Assembly (NCBI GenBank): GCA_004561545.1
Contig: SFVK01000010.1
Span: 19,830 to 83,829, forward strand
Direction: 5' to 3'
DNA from: a bacterium
GTDB taxonomy: Bacteria > Bacillota > Clostridia > Oscillospirales > Ruminococcaceae
DNA: 64,000 nucleotides
The notes under the pieces were generated by a model that was not told where the DNA came from, did not search any database, and worked only from the letters and a program-made list of their open reading frames with translations. The translations under genes and the position numbers were made by a program. Below are positions 43,332-52,901 of this stretch, piece by piece. The first letter of the stretch is position 1; each line of letters starts with the position of its first letter.

Positions 43332-45296
43332 TCAATTTTCTTCCACTGCCGGAGCCTTGAGCGCCGCCAGCATCAGGGCGGTGATCAGGCCTCCCACGGC
43401 CAGCGAGAGCAGGAACAGCAAGGGGTGGCTCGCCAGCGGGAGAAGGAACAGCCCGCCATGAGGCGCCGGAACGGTACAGCCGAAATAGATGGACATGGCC
43501 GCCGCCACCGCAGAACCCACCATGCAGGAGGGAATGACCCGCAACGGGTCCCGCAGCGCAAAGGGTAGCGCGCCCTCGGTGATAAAGCAGGCGCCCATGA
43601 AATAGTTGGTCAGCGCGGTGTGGCGCTCCTTGCGGGTGAACTTTTTGGGGAACAGGGTGCAGGCCAGCGCCACGCCGATGGGCGGCACCATACCACCCAG
43701 CATGACTGCCGCCATGAAAGTCTGCTGCCCGTTCACCAGGGTCACCGTGCCGAACAGGTAGGCGGCCTTGTTGATGGGTCCGCCAAAATCCACCGCCATG
43801 AGGGAGCCCAGCACCGCGCCCAGAACAATCCGGCTGCCGTTGCGCATGGTACCCAGGCAATGGTACAGCCAGTCGTTAAAGCGGCCCAGCGGCGGGTTGA
43901 TCAAAAACGCCATCATCAGGCCAACCAGCGCCATACCGGTGACGGGGTAGATCAGCGTGACCTTGACCTGTTCCACGGCGGCAGGCAGGCGGGAACAGAG
44001 CCGGCGCAGCAGCCGGATCAGCAGGCCCGCCGCAAAGCCCGCCACCAGCGCGCCCCAGAAGCCGGAGGAGACCCATGTGCTCTGATCCGCATAGGCCATG
44101 CCGGACTGGGCCATCAAGCCGCCCAGAAGTCCGGGCGCCAGAGCAGGCAGGTCCCCCACCGCCACTGCGATGAAGCCGGCCAGAATGGGGTACATCATTT
44201 GGAACGCGGTATTGCCCAGTGAGCGCAGCAGCCATGCCAGGGAGTTGCCGGTGCCAAAGGCGGCCGCCCCGGCATTGGACCGGTCAAGGAAATAGCTCAG
44301 CGCCAGCAAAATGCCGCCGCCGGTGACAAAGGGGATCATATGGCTGATGCCGTTCATCAGGTCACTGTAAACCTTATGGCCGAACGCCTCGAGCGCCGCG
44401 CGGCGGGATGTTCTGTCGCTGAAATCCACCCGGTTCCGGGCAAGTGTCTCCTCTGCCGTTTCCGGCCGGAACACCGGCGTGGTGCCCGAGAGTGCCCGGT
44501 GCAGCAGCTGTTCGGGCGATTTGAGGGCCTGAGCCACCGGCACGCGGATTACGGGGCGACCCGCAAAGCGGGCGGTCTCCACCGCCTTGTCGGAGGCGAT
44601 GAGGATGCACTCCGCTCCGGCGATCTCCTCGGCGGTCAGGGCATCCCGCACCCCGTCGGCGCCGTTGGTCTCCACCTTGATGGCAACGTTCATCCTCTGA
44701 GCGGCGGATTCCAGCGCTTCGGCCGCCATATAAGTATGGGCAATGCCGGTGGGGCAGCCCGTCACAGCAAGAATCCGGGGCCGGGGCGGGGGCGGCGGAA
44801 GGGACGCGGCTTCCCCGGCACGGGCCTCGTGGGGGGTGGCGCCCTGCTCCCGGCGGGCAACCACCTCCAGGAAGGCTGCCGGGGTGTCGGCCGCCAGCAG
44901 CTCCCCGCAGAAATCCGGTTCCATCAGCAGCTGGGCCAGCCGGGCCAGCACCTGAACATGGAGGTTGTCCTGTCCGGCGGGTGCGGCAATCAGAAAAATC
45001 AGCCGCACCGGCTGGCCATCCAGCGCGTCATAGTCAATGGGGTCCCGCAGCGTCAGCGCGGCCAGGGCGGGCTGCCTCACCGCCCCGCTCTTGCCGTGGG
45101 GGATGGCAATGCCGCCGCCCACGCCGGTGGTGCCCTGGGCCTCGCGGTCCAGAACAGCCTGCTCATATTGCTGCGGGTCATTCAGGCAGCCGGTGCGCTG
45201 CATCATCCCCACAAGGGCATGAATCGCCGTGCGCTTGTCCCCCACGCTGACGCCCAGAGCGATGCGCCCCGGCGTCAGAAGGTCGGTGATCTGCAT
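43332..45296 (-). CDS. fruA: Fructose-type PTS transporter, IIABC in one chain
   Basis: A 654-residue phosphotransferase permease. EIIA has the phospho-His in GIAIPHGKS, EIIB the phospho-Cys in AVTGCPTGIAHTYMAAEAL, and EIIC follows from about residue 320 with GISHMIPFVTGGGIL. It imports and phosphorylates fructose or a similar sugar. The ATG at 45296 has GGAGG 8 bases upstream. The usual partners fruK (1-phosphofructokinase) and a DeoR/FruR regulator are not adjacent. Confidence 0.93.
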   Translation of the reverse strand: MQITDLLTPGRIALGVSVGDKRTAIHALVGMMQRTGCLNDPQQYEQAVLDREAQGTTGVGGGIAIPHGKSGAVRQPALAALTLRDPIDYDALDGQPVRLIFLIAAPAGQDNLHVQVLARLAQLLMEPDFCGELLAADTPAAFLEVVARREQGATPHEARAGEAASLPPPPPRPRILAVTGCPTGIAHTYMAAEALESAAQRMNVAIKVETNGADGVRDALTAEEIAGAECILIASDKAVETARFAGRPVIRVPVAQALKSPEQLLHRALSGTTPVFRPETAEETLARNRVDFSDRTSRRAALEAFGHKVYSDLMNGISHMIPFVTGGGILLALSYFLDRSNAGAAAFGTGNSLAWLLRSLGNTAFQMMYPILAGFIAVAVGDLPALAPGLLGGLMAQSGMAYADQSTWVSSGFWGALVAGFAAGLLIRLLRRLCSRLPAAVEQVKVTLIYPVTGMALVGLMMAFLINPPLGRFNDWLYHCLGTMRNGSRIVLGAVLGSLMAVDFGGPINKAAYLFGTVTLVNGQQTFMAAVMLGGMVPPIGVALACTLFPKKFTRKERHTALTNYFMGACFITEGALPFALRDPLRVIPSCMVGSAVAAAMSIYFGCTVPAPHGGLFLLPLASHPLLFLLSLAVGGLITALMLAALKAPAVEEN

Positions 45297-45316
45297 CCCG
45301 GCCACCTCCTTGTTGT

Positions 45317-45354
45317 AAAAAAGCGGCTCCGCCGGGATAGGGCGGAGCCGCTTT
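45317..45354 (-). terminator. Terminator after the sugar ABC ATPase gene
   Basis: A perfect 14-bp stem (45320-45333 with 45341-45354) followed on the minus strand by TTTTTT. Very strong. Confidence 0.93.
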
Positions 45355-45366
45355 GGCGGTTTTGGA

Positions 45367-46479
45367 TCAGTTCAGCAGAGTGAGCTCGGTCTCGGGATCG
45401 AACAGGTGGATCTTGTGGGTATCCATGGCCATGGTGACGGTGTCGCCGCGGCGGGACTTGGAGGTGGGAGCCACACGAGCCATCATGTTCTGGCCCTTGT
45501 AGGTCAGGTACAGGTAGATCTCGGCGCCCATCAGCTCGGAGACTTCGACCTCAGCGGACAGATGGCTGTCGGGATGCTTGGCCAGGAACTCCTCATCGTC
45601 CTTCATATCCTCGGGACGGATGCCGACCTTCAGGCTCTTGCCAACGTAGGCTTCCAGCTTGCCGTCGGCGGTCTTCTCCTTGGGCAGAGGAATGACGGTG
45701 CCGGCCAGATCGATGGCGTAGCCGTCGCCCTTCTTCTGCAGGGTGCCGTCCATGAAGTTCATCTGGGGGCTGCCGATGAAGCCGGCAACGAACATATTGC
45801 AGGGATAATCGTACAGGTTCTGCGGGGTGTCAACCTGCTGGATGACGCCGTCACGCATCACAACGATGCGGTCGCCCATGGTCATGGCCTCGGTCTGGTC
45901 ATGGGTAACGTAGATGAAGGTGGTGGCCAGCTTCTTGTGCAGCTTGATGATCTCGGTGCGCATGCTGGTACGGAGCTTGGCGTCCAGGTTGGACAGAGGC
46001 TCGTCGAGCAGGAAGACCGCCGGGTTACGAACCATGGCGCGGCCCAGCGCGACACGCTGACGCTGACCACCGGACAGAGCCTTGGGCTTACGGTCGAGCA
46101 GGTGCTCGATTTCCAGGATCTTGGCGGCTTCGCGCACGCGCTTGTCGATCTCGTCCTTGGGCATCTTGCGCAGCTCAAGGCCGAACGCCATGTTCTTGTA
46201 AACGGTCATATGGGGGTACAGAGCGTAGTTCTGGAACACCATGGCGATGTCGCGATCCTTCGGGGGAACATCGTTGATCAGACGGTCGCCGATGTACATT
46301 TCGCCCTTGGAGATTTCCTCCAGACCGGCGATCATACGCAGAGTGGTGGACTTGCCGCAGCCGGAAGGACCGACGAAGACGATGAATTCCTTATCGGCGA
46401 TTTCCAGGTTGAAGTCCTTAACGGCAGTGACATTGCCGGGATAGATCTTGTAAATGTGACGGCAACTAATGCTGGCCAT
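45367..46479 (-). CDS. Multi-sugar ABC transporter ATPase (MsmX/UgpC type)
   Basis: A 370-residue ATPase. Walker A GPSGCGKST, Q-loop VFQNYALYPHMTV, signature LSGGQRQRVALGRA, Walker B VFLLDEPLSNLDAKLR and a C-terminal TOBE/OB region from about residue 240 are all present. Such stand-alone ATPases energise several sugar importers; no permease or binding protein is adjacent, which supports this. Codon use is highly biased. GGAGG lies 9 bases upstream of the ATG. Confidence 0.93.
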   Translation of the reverse strand: MASISCRHIYKIYPGNVTAVKDFNLEIADKEFIVFVGPSGCGKSTTLRMIAGLEEISKGEMYIGDRLINDVPPKDRDIAMVFQNYALYPHMTVYKNMAFGLELRKMPKDEIDKRVREAAKILEIEHLLDRKPKALSGGQRQRVALGRAMVRNPAVFLLDEPLSNLDAKLRTSMRTEIIKLHKKLATTFIYVTHDQTEAMTMGDRIVVMRDGVIQQVDTPQNLYDYPCNMFVAGFIGSPQMNFMDGTLQKKGDGYAIDLAGTVIPLPKEKTADGKLEAYVGKSLKVGIRPEDMKDDEEFLAKHPDSHLSAEVEVSELMGAEIYLYLTYKGQNMMARVAPTSKSRRGDTVTMAMDTHKIHLFDPETELTLLN

Positions 46480-46532
46480 GAGTCATTACCTCCGAATAAT
46501 TTTTTATTGATGCGCCGCTTTGGCGTATCCTC

Positions 46533-46561
46533 TTGACAAGTCTATAATATCAGCTTAGAAT
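46533..46561 (+). promoter_or_regulatory. Promoter of the AraC-type regulator
   Basis: TTGACA (46533-46538) and TAGAAT (46556-46561), 17-base spacer, plus strand, in the gap divergent to the sugar ATPase gene. Confidence 0.6.
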
Positions 46562-46602
46562 CAAAAAAGATATAGCACTTTATTGATATTGGAGGGTAAA
46601 AA

Positions 46603-47403
46603 TTGATTTTCGATCACAATGCCGTCTGCCGCCGGGCCGAGGTGCGGGAAACCCAAGGCCAGGAGCCGCTCGCCCTTGGGGGGCAGGGACTTTGGGCGGG
46701 GGTGCTGTCCAGCGGCGGCTGTGTGCTGGAATGTGCCGGCCAGCAGGAACAGGTGGGCGCGCCGGGGGACCTGTTCCTGGGCCGGGGCGGGTTCGGGCTG
46801 CGGCCGCTGGCGCCCTGCCACCTGCTCTGCGTGCGGCTGACGGGGACCGCCGTGGAGGAGTTTCTGCGCGGGCTGCCCGGTCCCCGCTTTGCGGACAGCG
46901 CCGCCTGTCCCGGGGCCGCGGAGCTGCTGGCCCGGGTGTGCGGGGCGGATGACCCCGACGACCCCGCCAACGCGGCGGCGGAATACGGCCTGCTGTGCGC
47001 CCTGGCCCGGGCTGACGAGGAGGTACGCCACCTCTCGCCGCTGGTGGCCCGGGCGGTGCAGGCCATCCGGGACAACTATATGGCGCTGTACGGCGTGGAG
47101 GAGCTCAGCGCCCAGCTGGGGGTGAGCAAGTGTCATCTGGTGCGGGTGTTCTCGGCCGAGATGGGGATGCCGCCGGGCAAGTACCTGACCAGCGTGCGCA
47201 TCGAGGCCGCCAAGCTGCTGCTGGCCGAGCGGGAATACAATCTGGAGATGATCGCCGGGCTGTGCGGGTTCTCGGGCGCCAACTACCTGTGCCGGGTCTT
47301 CAAGCGGGAAACCGGGCTCTCCCCTGCCGCCTGGCGGGAGACCGCCGCCCCCAAAGCCGCCGTGCAAAAGCTGCCGGCACGCAACAACGAGATTTATGTG
47401 TGA
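46603..47403 (+). CDS. AraC-family transcriptional regulator
   Basis: A 266-residue protein. An N-terminal AraC-type ligand-binding region of about 150 residues precedes the double HTH: YGVEELSAQLGVSKCHLVRV and the second helix-turn-helix with CGFSGANYLCRVFKRETGLS. The start is TTG, with GGAGGG 6 bases upstream. It is divergent from the sugar ABC ATPase, so it may control sugar uptake; the inducer is unknown. Confidence 0.9.
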   Translation: MIFDHNAVCRRAEVRETQGQEPLALGGQGLWAGVLSSGGCVLECAGQQEQVGAPGDLFLGRGGFGLRPLAPCHLLCVRLTGTAVEEFLRGLPGPRFADSAACPGAAELLARVCGADDPDDPANAAAEYGLLCALARADEEVRHLSPLVARAVQAIRDNYMALYGVEELSAQLGVSKCHLVRVFSAEMGMPPGKYLTSVRIEAAKLLLAEREYNLEMIAGLCGFSGANYLCRVFKRETGLSPAAWRETAAPKAAVQKLPARNNEIYV

Positions 47404-47410
47404 TGCCGCA

Positions 47411-47451
47411 AAACGCGCCGGCGTCCCGGGGAAATCCGGGGCGCCGGCGCG
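47411..47451. terminator. Bidirectional hairpin between AraC gene and galE
   Basis: CGCGCCGGCG (47414-47423) pairs with CGCCGGCGCG (47442-47451), with an inner CCCGG/CCGGG helix. TTTTGC follows on the minus strand (galE side). It ends both convergent genes. Confidence 0.75.
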
Positions 47452-47469
47452 ATGTTGATTGTTGCGGGG

Positions 47470-48495
47470 TTATTGTGCGGTCTTGTAGCCGTCGGGGTTG
47501 TTTTTCTGCCAGTTCCAGCTGTCGCGGCACATCTCGTCAATGCCGTACTGCGCCTGCCAGCCCAGCTCGTTTTTGGCCCTGGTGGGATCGCACCAGCACT
47601 CGGCAATGTCGCCGGGGCGGCGGGGATCAATCACATAGGGCAGCTCGCGGCCGCAGGCCTTGCTGAACGCATGGATGACATCCAGCACGCTGTACCCGTG
47701 GCCGGTGCCGAGGTTGCAGATAAACAGGCCGGGCTTCTGCTCCAGCTTTTTGATGGCCGCCACATGGCCGCGGGCCAGGTCCACCACATGAATGTAGTCC
47801 CGCACGCCGGTGCCGTCGGGGGTGGGATAATCGTTGCCGTAGACATGGACCTTTTCCAGCTTGCCCACCGCCACCTTGGCGATGTAGGGCACCAGGTTGT
47901 TGGGGATGCCGTTGGGGTCCTCGCCGATTTTGCCGGAAGGATGCGCGCCGATGGGATTGAAGTAGCGCAGCAGCGCCACGTTCAGCTCGGGGTCCGCCTT
48001 GCAGCAGTCGGTCAGGATGCGCTCGGTGAAGGCCTTGGTGGTGCCGTAGGGGTTGGTGGTGCCGCCCACGGGGAAGTCCTCCCGGATGGGCACGCTGGCG
48101 GGATCGCCGTAGACGGTGGCGGAGGAGGAGAAGATGATGTTATGGCAGCCGTAATGGCGCATGACATCCAGAATGTTGAGGGTGCAGTTCAGGTTGTTGG
48201 AGTAATACTCGATGGGCTTGGAGACGCTCTCGCCCACCGCCTTGTAGGCCGCGAACTGGATCACGCAGTCGATGCCCGGATAGGCCCGGAAGATGGCCTC
48301 CACCTGGTCGCGGCAGGTCATATCCGCTTCCACAAAGGCAAACTCCTTGCCGGTGATCTCACGCACACGCTTGAGGGCTTCCGGGCAGGAATTGTAGTAG
48401 TTGTCCGCCACCACAATCTCGTATCCGGCGTTGAGAAGTTCCACACAGGTATGGCTGCCGATGTAACCGGCGCCGCCGCTGACCAGGATGGACAT
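47470..48495 (-). CDS. galE: UDP-glucose 4-epimerase
   Basis: A 341-residue extended SDR enzyme that interconverts UDP-glucose and UDP-galactose. It has VSGGAGYIGSHTCVELL, FSSSATVYGDP with the catalytic Ser, and YGTTK (Tyr and Lys). The length is standard. AAGGAG lies 7 bases upstream of the ATG. It can feed both galactose use and the surface-glycan genes. The 184 bases upstream, to the next gene, hold no clear promoter. Confidence 0.96.
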   Translation of the reverse strand: MSILVSGGAGYIGSHTCVELLNAGYEIVVADNYYNSCPEALKRVREITGKEFAFVEADMTCRDQVEAIFRAYPGIDCVIQFAAYKAVGESVSKPIEYYSNNLNCTLNILDVMRHYGCHNIIFSSSATVYGDPASVPIREDFPVGGTTNPYGTTKAFTERILTDCCKADPELNVALLRYFNPIGAHPSGKIGEDPNGIPNNLVPYIAKVAVGKLEKVHVYGNDYPTPDGTGVRDYIHVVDLARGHVAAIKKLEQKPGLFICNLGTGHGYSVLDVIHAFSKACGRELPYVIDPRRPGDIAECWCDPTRAKNELGWQAQYGIDEMCRDSWNWQKNNPDGYKTAQ

Positions 48496-48679
48496 AATGA
48501 TCGCTCCTTTTCTGTATTTAATTTATCACATTGTTGCAGATTGCTCCCGCACGGAACCGGCGGAAAAACGGGCCATATCCGATGCTTCCGTCCCCCGCCT
48601 GTCTGCTTTTATTGTAATCTGTGCCGCCGCCGTTTGCCATAGAGCTTTCCGCGTTTCCCATGGAGTTTTGTTGTATGTC

Positions 48680-49549
48680 TTACCACTCGCACAGGTGAAG
48701 CGGGCGGGGGGCGCGGCGGTACTGGCCGGGGGTCTGGCCGGTCAGGGCGGTAAACCGGCGGCTGAACCAGGCCTGGGAGCTGTAGCACAGCATCCGGGCC
48801 ACTTCGCCGGAGCTGTAGCCCTGGGCCAGCAGCACACCGGCCTGTTCGGCCTTCATGCGGGAGAACACCTCCATGGGGCCCAGATGCACCCTTGCCTTGA
48901 AGGCCTGCTGAAGCGCCGCCCGGTTGCAGTTGTTGGCGCGGCAGACCTGGGCCAGCGTGAGAGGCTCATCGATATGTTCGGAAAAATACAGCCGCACCCC
49001 GTCCACCAGCGCGGCCTGATTCTGCTCCGCCCGGGCGCGGGGGCCGGGGCGGCGGGTGCGGCGCATCCGCCGGGCCGTGAGGTAGAGCAGCTGGCTGAGA
49101 TAGAGCGCCAGCAGTTCCCGGGCGCCAAAAGGCTGCTCACTGCGTGGAACCGGGCGGTCGCCGGGGGCGGCGGGGGGCACGAACACCTCATGGGCGGCGT
49201 CGGTGAGCAGGCGCAGGCAGCTGCGCTCGGCGGCATTGGTCAGCAGATGGCGGCCCCGGAACAGGTCCATGCCGGGACCGTCGCAGGTAAACTCCACGCG
49301 GAGTACCTCCGGCGGAACCTCGCCCACGGCGCGCATGGCGTGGGTTTCCTCGGGCTGATGAAACAGGATGTGCCCCGCCCGCAGCGGGACGCGGCGGTCA
49401 TCGCAGAACTCCTCCACAATGCCGCTGCGCACATAGACCAGCTGCCAGCCCCCGGCACGGTTGGGTTCCAATTGGTCACCGGTACGCCACTCGGTCAGGG
49501 CGGCCGCCGTGACCGACTCCACCCGGATGGGCCATTCTGCGCTGTTCAT
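48680..49549 (-). CDS. AraC-family transcriptional regulator with cupin domain
   Basis: A 289-residue regulator with an N-terminal cupin fold (LVYVRSGIVEEF, PLRAGHILFHQPEETHAM) and a C-terminal double HTH (LTLAQVCRANNCNRAALQQA and SSGEVARMLCYSSQAWFSRR). GGAGG sits 8 bases before the ATG. It begins 21 bases after a lipoprotein gene and is probably cotranscribed with it. The inducer is unknown. Confidence 0.88.
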   Translation of the reverse strand: MNSAEWPIRVESVTAAALTEWRTGDQLEPNRAGGWQLVYVRSGIVEEFCDDRRVPLRAGHILFHQPEETHAMRAVGEVPPEVLRVEFTCDGPGMDLFRGRHLLTNAAERSCLRLLTDAAHEVFVPPAAPGDRPVPRSEQPFGARELLALYLSQLLYLTARRMRRTRRPGPRARAEQNQAALVDGVRLYFSEHIDEPLTLAQVCRANNCNRAALQQAFKARVHLGPMEVFSRMKAEQAGVLLAQGYSSGEVARMLCYSSQAWFSRRFTALTGQTPGQYRRAPRPLHLCEW

Positions 49550-49570
49550 GGGCCGTTCCTCCCTCCCGGA

Positions 49571-50575
49571 TCAGGCGGCCACACCGTCCAGCAGAAAGCC
49601 CAGGTCCCTGCCGGACCCGCCCGGCTCTGCGGAATAGGTGCCCGGCGGGTCCGCCGCAGCGCCGGGGAACCGCTCGATCCCGGGGAAGGTATCGCACAGT
49701 CCCAGCCGGTAGGCGGTCAGGGGGCAGATGGTCTTTTCGATGTGGTCGTAGCTGATGGAATTGTCGTCATTGTAGGTGTAGTACATGATGGCGTCGGGCC
49801 ACTGCCGGGCCACATAGCCGGTCAGCTCGGGCGTCACATAGACGTCACTGCTGTCCTCATAGAGGTCGGAGGCGCCGAACAGATGCAGAATCTCGTGGGC
49901 ATAGACCGCAGGTCCCTCAAAGGTGCCGGGGTCCTCATACACATCATAGAGATACAGGCAGGAGAACTCGTTGAGATAATATTCTCCGTCCTCCAGATAG
50001 TGGAGAATGGAGTAGGAGCACCCCGCCGCAGGCACAAAGATGAGGTAACCGATGCTGGAAGTGCCGTAGGCCCGGGCGATGGCGTCGGTGTCCACTGCGG
50101 CGGTGAGGGTATCCACATAGTCGTAAAAATCGTTGCCGGAGGTGGCGTCCTCGGTCAGCTCCACGGGGCAGGAGACAAAGGCGGTCAGGTCCCCCTCCCC
50201 CTGATCATAGTAGAGCCTGGGGACGGCGCGGTAGGCTTCGGCCTGCCGGGTGATCCAGTCCACCGCCACTGTCAGGTTCCGGCGGGTCTGGGCCAGGGTT
50301 TCCTCCGTCCAGGCATCCCCCTCGGGGGTGTCCAGATAGATGCTGTACAGCACGCAGGGCCAGCCCAGCAGGAGGGCGCTGCCGTAGACATTGGTCAGGT
50401 CCTGCGCCGTGGAGGCCGGACGGGCCGTGGGCTGGCCGCCCTCCGGGTTCTGCCGGGCGTCCCAGGGCGCGTCCACCTTGGGGATGACGGTCACATATTC
50501 CACATGGGCAGGGGCACAGCCCGCCAGAAGGCAGGCGGCCAGCACCGTGCAGAGTCCGCGCACGAATTGTTTCAT
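49571..50575 (-). CDS. Lipoprotein with metzincin-like zinc motif
   Basis: A 334-residue secreted lipoprotein. The signal peptide ends in LLAGC near residue 20. The centre has AHEILHLFGASD, which fits HExxHxxGxxD, the zinc site of metzincin proteases, and a hydrophobic strand before it. Outside the motif I recognise no family. It starts 11 bases after clpE and precedes an AraC gene, an unusual setting. A secreted metalloprotease is likely; the target is unknown. Confidence 0.78.
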   Translation of the reverse strand: MKQFVRGLCTVLAACLLAGCAPAHVEYVTVIPKVDAPWDARQNPEGGQPTARPASTAQDLTNVYGSALLLGWPCVLYSIYLDTPEGDAWTEETLAQTRRNLTVAVDWITRQAEAYRAVPRLYYDQGEGDLTAFVSCPVELTEDATSGNDFYDYVDTLTAAVDTDAIARAYGTSSIGYLIFVPAAGCSYSILHYLEDGEYYLNEFSCLYLYDVYEDPGTFEGPAVYAHEILHLFGASDLYEDSSDVYVTPELTGYVARQWPDAIMYYTYNDDNSISYDHIEKTICPLTAYRLGLCDTFPGIERFPGAAADPPGTYSAEPGGSGRDLGFLLDGVAA

Positions 50576-50585
50576 GAGACTGTCC

Positions 50586-52901
50586 TCATTCCGGCAGGCG
50601 GAGTTCCGGCTTGCCGTCGCCGTCCGCCGCCAGGGTGACGGTCTGGCCGTCGGTGAGGCGGCCGGAAATGAGCGCTTCGGCCAGCGGGTCCTCCAGCACC
50701 TTGCGGATGGTCTTGCGCAGCTCGCGGGCGCCCAGACGGGTGGGGGTCTGCCGCACAATGGCGGACAGCGCCCCGGGGGCAATCTCCAGCGTCAGGCCGC
50801 GGGCGGCCAGGCCGGGACGGTATTCCTCCACCATCAGGGCGGCAATGCGTTCCAGGTCGCCCTGATCCAGCGGACGGAAGGTGATGATCTCATCCACACG
50901 GCCCAGGAACTCGGGGCGCAGGAACTCCTGCAGGGCCTTCATGCTCTTGTCACGGCTGGTCTGCTCGGCGGTGCGGCCAAAGCCTGTGAGGGAGGTGTGG
51001 TCGGCGGAACCGGCGTTGGAGGTCATGCAGATGACGGTGTTGGAGAAGTCCACCGTGCGGCCCTGGGCATCGTTGATCTTTCCCTCGTCGAGGATCTGAA
51101 GCAGAATGTTCATCACATCGGGATGGGCCTTCTCGATCTCATCAAAGAGGACCACGCTGTAGGGATGGCGGCGCACCTTCTCGGTAAGCTGGCCGGCCTC
51201 GTCATAGCCCACATAGCCCGGCGGCGAACCGATCAGGCGGGAGACGGCGTATTTCTCCATATATTCGCTCATGTCGATGGAGATCAGGGGGTCCACCGTG
51301 TCAAAGAGCTGGCCGGCCAGCTGCTTGACCAGCTCGGTCTTGCCCACGCCGGTGGGACCGACAAAGATAAAGCTGGCGGGGCGGTGGCGCTGGGACAGAT
51401 CGGCCCGGGAGCGCTTGACGGCCTGGGCCACGGCGTGAACCGCCTCGTCCTGGCCGATGATGCGGGCCTTGAGGGCGTCCTCCAGCCCCAGAAGCCGGGT
51501 GTATTCCGTCTCCTTGATCTTGACGGCGGGCACACCGGTCCACAGCTCAATCACCTGGGCCACATCGTCGGTGGTCACCTGGATGTCGGCCACCTGAAGC
51601 TCCAGGGCCGGCAGCTTCTGGCGCAGCTGGGCCAGCTCGGTCTTGGTTTTGGCCAGCTCCTCATAGTCGATGGCGGCATCGCCCTGTTTGTCGGGGTCGG
51701 GGTTTTCCAGCTCGTGCTCGTGCTCCTCCAGCTCGGCCACCTGTTTCTGGGCGGCCAGATACTGGGTAATCTCGGGATGGCGCAGGTTGCAGCAGGCGCA
51801 GGACTCGTCCAGCAGGTCGATGGCCTTGTCGGGCAGGAACCGGTCGGTGATATACCGCTCCGAGAGCTGCACCACGCTGGTCACAATGGAATCCGGCACC
51901 CGGACGCAGTGGTACTTTTCATAGTAGCCCTTGACGCCCTGCAGCACCGCGATGGTATCCCGGATGGAGGGTTCCTCCACCTTGACGGGCTGGAAGCGCC
52001 GTTCCAGGGCGGAGTCCTTCTCGATATATTTGCGGTACTCGGCGAAGGTGGTGGCGCCGATGACCTGAATCTGGCCGCGGGAGAGCGCCGGTTTCATGAT
52101 GTTGGCGGCGTTCATGGCGCCGTCGGAGTCACCGGCCCCCACAATGTTGTGGATCTCGTCGATGAACAGAATGACGTTGCCCGCCGCCTTGACCTCGCTG
52201 AGCAGGCCCTTGACCCGCTGCTCAAACTGGCCGCGGAACTGGGTGCCGGCCACCAGGGCGGTGAGATCCAGCAGATAGATCTCCTTGTCCTGCAGGCGGG
52301 CCGGGACCTTGCCGGCCGCGATGCGCTGGGCAATGCCCTCGGCGATGGCGGTCTTGCCGACGCCGGCTTCGCCGATGAGGCAGGGATTGTTCTTCTGGCG
52401 GCGGCAGAGGATCTGCACCGTGCGGTAGATTTCCCGGTCACGGCCGATGATGTTGTCCAGCTTGCCCTCGCGGGCTTTGCGGGTCAGGTTCTCGCAGTAG
52501 GTGTCCAGGAACTTGCGCTGGCCATGGCCCTTCTTTTTGCGCTCCTTGCCGCCGTCCTCCGGCTTCTGGCCGGAGACCCCCATCGCGAAGGGGAAAGCCG
52601 GGGAACCGCCGGGGATAAACCCGTCGCCGGACTCCTCGTCGGGGTTCATCACCTCGCCCCCGGTCTCTCCGTTGGGGTCGGACAGGCTCTGCCCGGCCTC
52701 CTGCAGGAAGCTGGACATCCGCTCTTCCATGTTTTTGAGATCATCGTCGGACATACCGAACTGTTTCATCAGATCGTCCACCGGCTGGATGTGCAGCTCC
52801 CGGGCGCAGGTCAGGCAATAGCCCTCCTGCACCGGCTTGCCGGCTTCCAGCCGCTGAATAAACACCACGGCCTGTCGCTTTTTGCAGCGGGCACATAACA
52901 T
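50586..52901 (-). CDS. clpE: Clp protease ATPase subunit, ClpE-like
   Basis: A 771-residue AAA+ unfoldase. The N-terminus has a zinc finger (C3, C6, C29, C32) instead of a ClpC N-domain, which is typical of ClpE. The first ATPase domain has GEAGVGKTAIAEG, the second GPTGVGKTELVKQ and a D2 arginine finger region. A middle coiled-coil stretch is rich in Glu, Gln and Leu (KQVAELEEHEHELENPD). It should feed substrates to ClpP. The 200 bases upstream show no CtsR operator or CIRCE. Confidence 0.92.
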   Translation of the reverse strand: MLCARCKKRQAVVFIQRLEAGKPVQEGYCLTCARELHIQPVDDLMKQFGMSDDDLKNMEERMSSFLQEAGQSLSDPNGETGGEVMNPDEESGDGFIPGGSPAFPFAMGVSGQKPEDGGKERKKKGHGQRKFLDTYCENLTRKAREGKLDNIIGRDREIYRTVQILCRRQKNNPCLIGEAGVGKTAIAEGIAQRIAAGKVPARLQDKEIYLLDLTALVAGTQFRGQFEQRVKGLLSEVKAAGNVILFIDEIHNIVGAGDSDGAMNAANIMKPALSRGQIQVIGATTFAEYRKYIEKDSALERRFQPVKVEEPSIRDTIAVLQGVKGYYEKYHCVRVPDSIVTSVVQLSERYITDRFLPDKAIDLLDESCACCNLRHPEITQYLAAQKQVAELEEHEHELENPDPDKQGDAAIDYEELAKTKTELAQLRQKLPALELQVADIQVTTDDVAQVIELWTGVPAVKIKETEYTRLLGLEDALKARIIGQDEAVHAVAQAVKRSRADLSQRHRPASFIFVGPTGVGKTELVKQLAGQLFDTVDPLISIDMSEYMEKYAVSRLIGSPPGYVGYDEAGQLTEKVRRHPYSVVLFDEIEKAHPDVMNILLQILDEGKINDAQGRTVDFSNTVICMTSNAGSADHTSLTGFGRTAEQTSRDKSMKALQEFLRPEFLGRVDEIITFRPLDQGDLERIAALMVEEYRPGLAARGLTLEIAPGALSAIVRQTPTRLGARELRKTIRKVLEDPLAEALISGRLTDGQTVTLAADGDGKPELRLPE

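Noticed and set aside
50391..52898. An 835-codon plus-strand frame opposite clpE
   Set aside because: The minus strand has both Walker motifs and the zinc finger of ClpE; this frame is its antisense.
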